From: Nocardioides sp. SYSU D00065
Lineage (GTDB): Bacteria; Actinomycetota; Actinomycetes; Propionibacteriales; Nocardioidaceae
Assembly (NCBI RefSeq): GCF_017916425.1
Contig: NZ_JAFMSX010000001.1
Coordinates: 930,001 to 994,000 of the forward strand
Direction: 5' to 3'
DNA: 64,000 nt
A model generated the notes under the pieces. That model saw nothing but the letters and a program-made list of their open reading frames with translations. It was not told the origin of the DNA and did not search any database. Shown here one piece after another: positions 55,401 through 62,600 of the stretch. Position 1 is the first letter of the stretch. Every line of letters starts with the position of its first letter. The translations under genes were made by a program, and so were the position numbers.

Positions 55401-56811
55401 AGGCACCGGCCGGAAGCGCCCCGGGAGCCTGCGGCTGCTCGTTCTCCCAGATGTTCAGCGAGACCGAGTCATAGTCGACATACGCGTTGTCGAGCAGCGT
55501 GCAGGCCGCCACCACGGTGCTACCGGCGACATTCGCCTGGGCGGCCATGAGGTCGACGGTCTGGGAGACCACCGAGGACTCCGGAGGCAGCTTGAACGAG
55601 TAGTCCCACGCCGTGCCGCCGTTGGTGCGAGCCCACGTCTGCGACCAGGTGCCCGGGAAGTTGATCGTCTTGGTGCTGATGTTGTCCGAGGGGTCGTCGA
55701 CGTCCGTCTGCCCCGTGATGGACTGGTAGGTCGGCTCGGTAGCGTCCAGCCGGGCGGACGTGGCCGCAGTCAGCCCCCGCACCTCCAGCCAGATCGAGCC
55801 GGCGGCGATCGCGACCCGGTCGGTCGGCATCGGGTCGCCGGCCGAGTCGGTGGTCGGGACCTGGGTCTGCGAGTAGTCGATGCCCGAAATCGTCATCCGG
55901 AAGTTGTTGTAGCCCGGCAGCTTCGTCAGCGTGCACGTCTCGACGAACGGAGCGAACCTCGGGTCCGTGCTGGGATTGGGTGAGGAGAACGGGTGGCCGC
56001 CTGCGATACCGGTGACGTGCGGCGTGCACGGCGTGTTCCACTGCTGGTTCAGCTCGCTGAGCTCGAGGTTCATCCCGTTGGCCAGCGGGATCGACAGGTC
56101 GTAGGTGACCGTCTGCGGACCCTCGTCGCTGCCCTGGTCCTGGAACAGGGTCCACTCGAAGTCGAAGCCGATGGCGTCGGGGTCGGACTTCACGATGGTG
56201 GCGCCCGTCGGAGTGCCCCAGTGCATGTTCATGCCGAAGGTGTTGCGGATGGGCACCGGGGGCAGTGAGGCCGGCACGCCCATGGCGTCGGCCGTCGCGG
56301 TGATCGCGCTGCCGGTCGGGCCGTCGGCCACGATCGGCACCTGCAGCAGCGCAGCAGTGCCCTCGTGGACGGTGCCGATGTTGCACGTCAGCGTCCGCTT
56401 GTCCGCCGAGATGCTCGAGCGCGGGGTGTAGGCCGCACCGGTGAAGCACACGTCCGGGATCTCACCGAACGAACCGTTGGCCAACGTCACCGTGGCGAAC
56501 ACGTTGTCGACGGGTTCGTTCGTCGGTGCCTCCAGGTCGCTGTTCACGCTGATGCGGAACAGACCGGTGACCACGTCACCCTTGGCCGCGTCGGGATCGG
56601 CGACACCCGGCTGACCCGGGGTGCCCGCCTCCCACTCGGCCACGAACTCGTAGGTCGGCGCCGCCGAGGCCGGCGAGGCACCGGCCGCCAGGGTGCCGAG
56701 GGCGACTACGAGTGCGAGCAGGAACAGGAAAGGCTGGCGAGCCAGCCGGGCCAGGCGCGAGCGCCCGGGCGGGAGTCCGTCGGCGCGCGGGCGCCGAGCT
56801 CGAGTGTTCAT
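52477..56811 (-). CDS. Large DUF11-type surface protein 3 with C-terminal LPNTG
   Basis: 1444 residues, paralogue of surface protein 1. The signal peptide ([15 protein letters not shown]) is followed by a cysteine-containing ectodomain that is homologous to but well diverged from the paralogue. The DUF11-type domains after NCDPAG are almost identical to it. The protein ends LPNTGFRPGFRAGWV, again without a membrane anchor. AAGGAG lies 4 bases before the ATG. The gene is divergent from the sortase gene across about 280 bp. Constant ends with a variable middle suggest domain shuffling or gene conversion between copies. Confidence 0.9.
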   Translation of the reverse strand: MNTRARRPRADGLPPGRSRLARLARQPFLFLLALVVALGTLAAGASPASAAPTYEFVAEWEAGTPGQPGVADPDAAKGDVVTGLFRISVNSDLEAPTNEPVDNVFATVTLANGSFGEIPDVCFTGAAYTPRSSISADKRTLTCNIGTVHEGTAALLQVPIVADGPTGSAITATADAMGVPASLPPVPIRNTFGMNMHWGTPTGATIVKSDPDAIGFDFEWTLFQDQGSDEGPQTVTYDLSIPLANGMNLELSELNQQWNTPCTPHVTGIAGGHPFSSPNPSTDPRFAPFVETCTLTKLPGYNNFRMTISGIDYSQTQVPTTDSAGDPMPTDRVAIAAGSIWLEVRGLTAATSARLDATEPTYQSITGQTDVDDPSDNISTKTINFPGTWSQTWARTNGGTAWDYSFKLPPESSVVSQTVDLMAAQANVAGSTVVAACTLLDNAYVDYDSVSLNIWENEQPQAPGALPAGAYYEWYVGNDPLLTPGATYNPDESEACGAATGWTRTEPADKTLVKGVRVTGTAEQWGYRNINLRVAQVIEADAPTGQHIWTFGTIFRNGAWNYDYLHGDVPIGQGGRTEVTEPGGRYETTTPARDVLRVVYAVPAVTKRADRAQVRPGVPATFTLVYSANGAGSVPPTVDDYTIVDVLPVGMTYVTGSATPAPTTITTNAQGQQVLTWSLDEVPTNVRNTLTYQAVVGPNVTPGVTLTNTVSTSLRGETSRPATAQVTTSTNGYTQISKVTDTPFIPNVDGSGDGAGSWTVNLRSFDPLPNSFTDVIDILPYEGDGRGTDFDGTYDLSRPVEILGAAAGTTVYYTTADPATLQDDPRNPTNGNAAGTTTGNTVGWTTTYTPAATAVRVIGPRLDPGALRQFRVHIVTDGASPADVYVNRADGNAGHTRLAMRTSAPMQMAPHYSANLKKYVQDVDGNWHDAQDVTDYPAFRYGDTVRYRVVVTNTGQGTLNDIVLEDDKQPELGAFTIDSLAPGQSQSHEYSFVLDEDQSGTVVNTACAEADVPADSGSTVPPAINCDPAGIEITNYKTVKTSVPAELTTVKPGDKVTYTVRVTQQGTAPANAVFTDDLSDVFDDATYNGDVTSSIGEATLTGNRLAWAGTIPVGQVATVTYSVTVKPIANLKANGDFGLDNVVSSPGCDPKAGEDADCKTRHDVGVYEYSKTSDPKSTSKVSIGDEVTYTVRVKQVGKAAVPGATLTDDLSAVLDDATYNGDAAASSGSVSVSGSTLSWTGDLAVGASATITYSVTVRANGDNRLRNVVTSNDPRSVCVPAPDQNADCTTTHIKTEFDLKLKKSIVSGPRATVGDNVRYRLDVTNRGPGVAPAPIKLSDKLPAGLELVSASGKGWDCTVKKATDRVVCEMDTNLKAGQKAKPVFVVAKTTAAAAGKKLVNVAEVKAAGDTVKANNEDKAKVKVAGRPEVLPNTGFRPGFRAGWV
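52489..53755 (-). repeat. 1.27-kb direct repeat, copy 2 (3' part of surface protein 3)
   Basis: Partner of the repeat at 44710-45976, about 99% identical. Recombination between the direct copies would delete surface protein 2 and fuse proteins 1 and 3. Confidence 0.9.
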
Positions 56812-56906
56812 GAGTCTCCTTAGGTCGAGGCAGCGATCGGCGGATTCCCCCAAAGGACTCCCGCGAACGCGAGCGCTACATCACATCAACGAGCCAGACA
56901 CTCGCA
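56812..56906 (-). promoter_or_regulatory. Conserved 5' leader of surface protein 3
   Basis: Nearly identical to 49054-49148, including the GTAGCG/CGCTGC pairing arms and the GGGGGAATCCGCC core. Similarity fades upstream of it, so the conserved part is the transcript leader rather than the whole promoter. Confidence 0.45.
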
Positions 56907-57091
56907 GGTGCCGGAAGTAAAATCAGGAGAACGCGGAAAACTCTGAGTGTGAACCGAATGAGCCGGAGCAGAACGATCCTGACGGCGCGGGATCTCCGCG
57001 GATTGTGCGACTTCTGGCCGATGCGGCCGGCTGGTCGCCTATGCTGCTGCCGGCCACCGAGGCCGTCGACGTGGGGAAAGGCAACGTGCAC

Positions 57092-57721
57092 ATGGACAAC
57101 ACCGTCGCGGCCCGACGACGGCATCGCGCCGCGCTCCTCCTGGTGGTGCCGGTCCTCCTGGCTGGCTTCCTCCACCCCGGCGCGGGCGCCGCTGCGCCCG
57201 CCAAGGCCGCCTCCGCCCCGGCGGCGTCCGGACCGCGCTGCACGACCGCCGACCGACCGTTCACGCCGACGTCGCTGCGCATCGACGGCGTCGTCGGTCC
57301 GACCCGCGTGCTCGCCCTCGGCCGCGACCGCAACGGCGTCCCGCGCACGCCGCCGCTGACCGACCGGGGCAAGTGGCAGCTCGGCTGGGACCGGATCTCG
57401 CGCATCCGGCCCGGCAGCGAGCGAGGCGTCGTACGACTCACCGCGCACACCTACCCGTGGAGCGGCGCCTACGGACTCGCGCTCGGCAACCGGCTGCTGA
57501 CGAGCCTGCGCAACGGCGCGCGCATCACGGTCGAGGGCCCGGCGGGCCAGCGGATGTGCTACCGGGTGACGAAGATTACGCGCGTGCCCGCCGGGCAGAT
57601 CGCGCAGGCGTACTACACCTCCACCGGGCGGCCGCGTCTCGCGATCCTCGTCTGCTCAGGCGTCCGCCGCGGGCCGGGTGACTGGAGCCACCGCACCATC
57701 TGGTTCGCCGAGCCGATCTAG
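57092..57721 (+). CDS. Class-F-like sortase
   Basis: 209 residues, a cysteine transpeptidase predicted to act outside the membrane. The N-terminal helix (ALLLVVPVLLAGFL, 14-27) is a signal or anchor. The sortase beta-barrel starts PTSLRIDGV. The catalytic histidine is in LTAHTYPWSGAYGLALGNRL (His119), the cysteine in LAILVCSGVRRGPGDW (Cys188), with arginines at 192, 193 and 201 (SHRTIWF) available to complete the active site. His-Cys spacing of 69 fits the fold. GGGGAAAGG precedes a GTG at 57086 and the ATG at 57092. A TATGCT at 57040 could be the -10 box. Its neighbours are the three LPxTG proteins, its likely substrates. Confidence 0.85.
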   Translation: MDNTVAARRRHRAALLLVVPVLLAGFLHPGAGAAAPAKAASAPAASGPRCTTADRPFTPTSLRIDGVVGPTRVLALGRDRNGVPRTPPLTDRGKWQLGWDRISRIRPGSERGVVRLTAHTYPWSGAYGLALGNRLLTSLRNGARITVEGPAGQRMCYRVTKITRVPAGQIAQAYYTSTGRPRLAILVCSGVRRGPGDWSHRTIWFAEPI

Positions 57722-57737
57722 CGGCCGGCGAGCGCCG

Positions 57738-58343
57738 TCAGGCGCAGGTGCCGGTCAGGTTGCTGATCGTGATGTCGTCGGCCGTGGTCGTCCAGCCGAG
57801 CAACGTGCTCTGCGCGACGGTGGTGTGCACGAACGCCATCTCGACGTTGCCTGTCGTGGTGGCGGTCCAGGTCACCGATCGGGTGCCGCTGCCCGGGTGG
57901 GCGTCCGTGTCGATCAGGCTGCCGGCGACGGCCGCGCCCGCCACCGTCAGCACCGAGGTCATCGGGCGCGGGTTGACGAGGTACGCCGTCCAGCTGTAGC
58001 TGAACCGGTAGGTGCGGCCCTGGGTGACGCAGATGGTGCGGCTCGCGACGGCTCGTCGTGTGGGTGCACTGCTCAACACCCCGCCGCCGGCCGGGTCGGC
58101 GACCGTCACGAACGAGCCGTTGCTAAACCCGTCGTTGCCGCCACCGGAGGTGCCGCCCGACGCCGTGAAGCTCCACCCGTTTCCGGCCGTCCCGCTCGCC
58201 GGGAAGGCGGGGACGAAGAACTCCGGGCAGTTGCACGGGGACGCCGCGAACGCCGGCGCCGTGCTGGCCACCGCCACGACAGGCAGGGTCCATGCCGCCC
58301 CTCGGGTGAGAGTCCGACGACTGGGGCGGGGACCGTTGGTCAT
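57738..58343 (-). CDS. Tat-exported hypothetical protein
   Basis: 201 residues. A twin-arginine signal (SRRTLTRGAAWTLPVVAVAS) ends at AFAA. The mature part starts SPCNCPEFF and is a beta-rich, Gly/Ser/Thr-rich domain resembling carbohydrate-binding jelly rolls (WTATTTGNVEMAFVHTT). Cysteines near both ends could pair. The ATG at 58343 is preferred because it gives a clean Tat signal; a start at 58400 adds a Ser-rich stretch. Convergent with the sortase gene, 16 bp apart. No family was recognised. Confidence 0.75.
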   Translation of the reverse strand: MTNGPRPSRRTLTRGAAWTLPVVAVASTAPAFAASPCNCPEFFVPAFPASGTAGNGWSFTASGGTSGGGNDGFSNGSFVTVADPAGGGVLSSAPTRRAVASRTICVTQGRTYRFSYSWTAYLVNPRPMTSVLTVAGAAVAGSLIDTDAHPGSGTRSVTWTATTTGNVEMAFVHTTVAQSTLLGWTTTADDITISNLTGTCA

Positions 58344-58573
58344 GCGTAGCCTGTTTTTCTGCTGGGGATGCGGCGAGGACGAGGATACCGAGATGATCAC
58401 GCCACGATGACGGAATCACCAACGTCGTGCCACGCGTCACCCACCCCACGGTGACATCCGGGCTCCTGGGACACGCACGAAGCGTTGCGACCGTGCCGAG
58501 TGTCGATCAGGCCGGCGCTCGTCCGTCACAGTGGTGAGAGGTCGCACGAGGCGGCCGCCAGCCGAGGAGCGAC

Positions 58574-58939
58574 ATGACGCAGTACCTCATCTACTTCAAC
58601 CAGCAGTGGGTCGGCGACCACAGCGAGGAGTGGTCCCGCAGCCGCGCGCCGCTGGCCATGGCCGTCGTGAACGACATGGAACGGGCGGGCGTCCTCCGGG
58701 TCGCCGGTGGGCTCGAGGAGGAGGGCAGCCCCCTCTTCACCGTCTTCCACGCCGACGCGACCAGCGGCACGCTGACCTTCTCCGACGGCCCCTACGCGGA
58801 GACCACCGAGGTCATCGGTGGGCTCACGGTCGTCGACGTCGCCACCGAGGACGAGGCCCGGACGTGGGCCGGCCGGCTCGCGGAGGCGTGCGGCTGGCCG
58901 CAGGAGGTACGACGCTTCGGGCCGGTCCCGACGACCTGA
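58574..58939 (+). CDS. YCII-related domain protein
   Basis: 121 residues, a small cytoplasmic alpha-beta barrel of the YCII/DGPF family. The signature is TFSDGPYAETTEVIGGLTVV (DGPF-like DGPY), with the family's conserved histidine/aspartate region near FHADATSG. Such proteins often accompany ECF sigma factors, but none is present here. GAGGAG stands before the ATG. Its biochemical role is unknown. Confidence 0.85.
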   Translation: MTQYLIYFNQQWVGDHSEEWSRSRAPLAMAVVNDMERAGVLRVAGGLEEEGSPLFTVFHADATSGTLTFSDGPYAETTEVIGGLTVVDVATEDEARTWAGRLAEACGWPQEVRRFGPVPTT

Positions 58940-58967
58940 CCCGTCAGCCGGCCGGGACCCCCGCGGG

Positions 58968-59513
58968 CTACTGCGCCACCCAGTCGGTGAAGCTGCGCGG
59001 GTCGCCGAGCCAGTCCAGCCCGGTGGTGCTCCCGTCGGGACGGGTCCCGGCGACGCGTACGGCGACCCGGACCTGCTCCGGGTGACCGAGGGCCTCGCGC
59101 GACATCCGCATCCGGACGTGCTCGCGGTCGTAGTCGACGCGCATCCGGTAGGACCCCTCGACCGGCTCGCCCCACAGCTTGTTGCTGAAGCCGTCGGTGG
59201 TGAGGAGCTGGTAGTCGGTGCCGACGAAGTAGCCGCCGACGAAGACGTACTCCGGGCCGCGGTCAGTGGGGTCGGTGTCGATGAACACCGACCCGGCCGA
59301 GCCGCTGCGGAAGGACCTGCGCAGGTCGCGGTGCGTGGTCGTCACCACGACGTCGTCGGCGCGGTGGTCGACGACCACGGACCGGAGGTCGACGCCGTGG
59401 TCGAGGTCCCTGGGGTCCCGGACGCCGATGCCGTCGGCGTTGGCCGGCGCGAGCTGGGTCAGGGCGACGGTGGTGACCGCGAGGGTCGCGATGCTCAAGA
59501 TGGTGGTGCGCAT
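58968..59513 (-). CDS. Small secreted hypothetical protein
   Basis: 181 residues. A signal peptide (TILSIATLAVTTVALTQLAPANA) precedes a beta-rich domain with basic and acidic clusters (HGVDLRSVVVDHRADDVVVT, YRMRVDYDREHVRMRMS). No cysteines and no catalytic motif are seen. A longer frame starting at 59789 lacks coding character upstream of 59513, so the ATG at 59513 is used. Similar short secreted proteins are common in Nocardioides, but no function is known. Confidence 0.75.
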   Translation of the reverse strand: MRTTILSIATLAVTTVALTQLAPANADGIGVRDPRDLDHGVDLRSVVVDHRADDVVVTTTHRDLRRSFRSGSAGSVFIDTDPTDRGPEYVFVGGYFVGTDYQLLTTDGFSNKLWGEPVEGSYRMRVDYDREHVRMRMSREALGHPEQVRVAVRVAGTRPDGSTTGLDWLGDPRSFTDWVAQ

Positions 59514-59595
59514 GGTGCAGGTCCGTTCTCGTGTCCGGTCCCCCCGGGTGGGGACGGAGGAGGGACGCGATCGACGTACGCGGGGTTGCCTGCCC

Positions 59596-59623
59596 GGGAC
59601 AGCTGGTCTGGACCAGCTGTCCC
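59596..59623 (-). terminator. Hairpin terminator of the Ig-repeat adhesin gene
   Basis: A perfect 13-bp stem (GGGACAGCTGGTC and complement) lies 26 bp past the stop of the leftward gene at 59650. Confidence 0.65.
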
Positions 59624-59649
59624 CACGGCGTGCGGCAGAAAGCAGCGGC

Positions 59650-62600
59650 TCAGGGGCCGAGCAGGCGACGCTGCGCCTTCGACGGGCGGACGACCCGGTC
59701 ACCCCGGCCCCGGCGCACGTCGACCAGCCGGTCCGAGCCCCAAGCCACGAAGACGTCGCTGCCGGCGCCGCCGACCAGCTCGTCCGCACCGGGGCCGCCG
59801 ACCATCAGGTCGTCACCGGCCCCGCCCACGAGTCGGTCGTAGCCGAAGCCGCCGTAGAGGTGGTCGTCGCCACCGCGACCGAGCATGGCGTCCACGCCCT
59901 CGCGGGCGAGCATGACGTCGGTGCCGGGGCCGCCGCGGAGGCGCTCGTCGCCCTCTCCACCGACGACCAGGCGCACCCGGATCGTGCGGCTCGTCGAGCC
60001 GGCGTGCGCGGTGACGACGACCGTGCTCGCGCCGGACCGGCCGCTGCGGGCGGCCAGGGTCAGCTGGCGCGTGGCGCCGCTGCCCGTGACGCCGACCGCC
60101 GACTCCGGCAGGAGCCGGCCGTTCGACGAGCGGGCGGTGAAGGTCACCTCGCTCCCCCGCACCAGCACCGGGAGGCTCACCCGATTGCCCTCGCGGGAGC
60201 CCGGCTGCTGCAGGAGCCGGAAGGACCGCAGCCGTCCGGACGGACGCCAGGCGGCCTGCCCGGCGGCGCGTACGGAGGTGTTGCCCGCCGCGTCGCTCAC
60301 CGCGCCGTCGCGCACCGCCAGCTGCACGTCGCCGGCCTGGGTCATCCCGCTCACGGTGACCCGCCAGCTGTCCGGCGACGTCTGGGCGAGCACGACCGCG
60401 CCGGGCCGCGCGGCCCCGGAGACGGAGAGGTCGGCCTCGTCGAGGCCGGTGACGGATTCGCTCGCGACCACGTCGAAGACGACCGGCCTGTCGTCGGTGA
60501 CCGAGGCCGGCCCGGCGACCCTCAGCGACGGGGCGGTGCGGTCGACGGTGACCGAGTAGGTCGCCCCGAAGGCGAGGTGCCCGCCGGCGGACGCGGCTGC
60601 GTTGTCCGGCACCCGCACCGACACCTCGCCGTCGGCCACGACGGCCAGGACGAAGCGCCACGTGCGGGCGTCCACCCGGGTGAGGTCGGTGACCGTGGCG
60701 CCGGTGGTGCGCAGGTCGTCCTCCTCGAAGCCCAGGACGGGCTTGCTGAAGGTCGCCGTCACCGGGATCGTCGAGGCCGTCGTCACGCCGGACACCGGCG
60801 AGGTCAGCGCCAGCGTGGGCCGCTCCGAGTCGAACTCGCGGCTCAGGACGTCGCTCGCCGACGTCGGGTGGCCCGTCTGGTCGGCCGCGGCACCGGCGAC
60901 CACCCGCAGGGTCACGAGGCCCTCGGCGGCCGGCACCAGGTCGGCGGTCCACCGGGTGCCGCCGCCGGCGAGGTTGGTCACGGTGGCGTTGCCGGTCTCG
61001 AAGTCGTCGACGTCGAGGCCGGTGACGGGCTCGGAGAAGCGGATCTCCACCGGGATGGGCGACGTGGTCACCACCGCAGCGGTCGGCGAGGTGACCGTGA
61101 CGGTGGGTGCCGTCGTGTCGTACGTCGTCGACACCGTGCCACTGCTGACGCTCGCGTTGCCGGCGGCGTCACGGGCTGTGTCCGCTCCGACCGTGACGGT
61201 GACCTGGCCGTCCGCGTCCGGAGTGACGACGAAGGTCCAGTCGCGCTCCGCTCCTGACGCCTGGCCGGCGACGCCGTTGGTGACGGCGATGTTCGCGGTG
61301 GCGAGGGACAGCACCGGCTCGGAGAAGGTGACCTCGACCGGGTAGGGCGCCGTCGCCCATGCCGGGGCCCGGAGGCCGGTCACGGTGGGCGCGGTCGCGT
61401 CGTAGGTGACGGCGACCTCGGCGGAAGCGCTGCTGGTGTTGCCGGCGGCGTCGGTGAAGGCACCGGCACGCAGCCGCACCGAGGCGGGGCCGTCCGCGGT
61501 CGGGGTGTACACGACGTCGTAGCGGCGCGGGCCGCCGGCGAGCGAGGTCACCGTGCCGTTGGTGGTGACGAAGTCGCCGGGGGCGATGGTGGCGTCGTCG
61601 CTCAGGGTGAGCTGGAGCGCGATCGGCGCGTTCACGACCGGGGGCCCGGTGCGGGTCAGCTGGGCGGTGGCGGTGACGTCGCGGGTGCGGCTGAGCGTGT
61701 TGCTGGCGGTGTTGGGGTTGCCTGCGGCGTCGGTCACGGCGCCGGCGGGGAGTCGCACGCCGAAGGGGCCCTCGCCACTCGGCGAGAGCGTGAGCGTCCA
61801 GGTGTCACTGCTGCCCGTGAGGTTGCTGACCGTGGCGCCGGTCGCAGTGAAGTCGCCCGAGGACAGGCCCGTGACCGGCTCGTCGAAGACCACGTCGACG
61901 GTGATCGAGGACGCGTTGGTGGGGTCGGGGTCCGACGAGTCGAGCGTGACCGCCGGAGCGGCGCGGTCGACCTCCACCTCCAGGCGCGTGGCGGCGAGGG
62001 AGGCGTTGCCTGCCCGGTCCTGCGCGGCGCCGGCCGGCACCGACACGCGGACCGTGCCGTCGGCGGCAGGAATCAGGGTGAAGGTCCAGGACCGGGGGCC
62101 GCTGGCGGCCCAGTCGGAGACGGCTCCGTTGACGACCTGCACGTCATCGACGGCGAAGCCGGTGACGTCCTCGGGCCAGGTGACGGTGACCGCGAAGGAG
62201 GCGGCGTTGCTCGGTGAGGTGACCGGAGACGTGACCTGCGGGGTCGGGCCTGTCTGGTCGTAGGTGCGGGTGGCCGCTGCGCCGGCGGTGTTGGTGTTGC
62301 CCGCCGCGTCGCTCGCGACGCCCGCGGGGACCGCGACGGACACGGGTCCCTCGCCGGCCGGCACCACCAGCACCGTCCGCGTCGCGCCGGACCCGGACAG
62401 GGTCGCCGTACCGCCCGAGACCGCGAGCTCGTCGACGTCCAGCCCGGTCACGGGCTCGGTGAAGGTGAGCGTGAAGCCGATGGGGTTGTCACCCGTCCGC
62501 TCGCCGGCCGCCGAGGAGACCGTGACGCCCGGAGCGGTGGCGTCGTACGTCGTCGTGCTCGCCGCCGCGGCGTTGCCGTTGCCGGCGGCGTCGGCGACGG

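Noticed and set aside
52936..55983. Long plus-strand frame opposite surface protein 3
   Set aside because: Antisense shadow of high-GC coding sequence with no credible start or domain.
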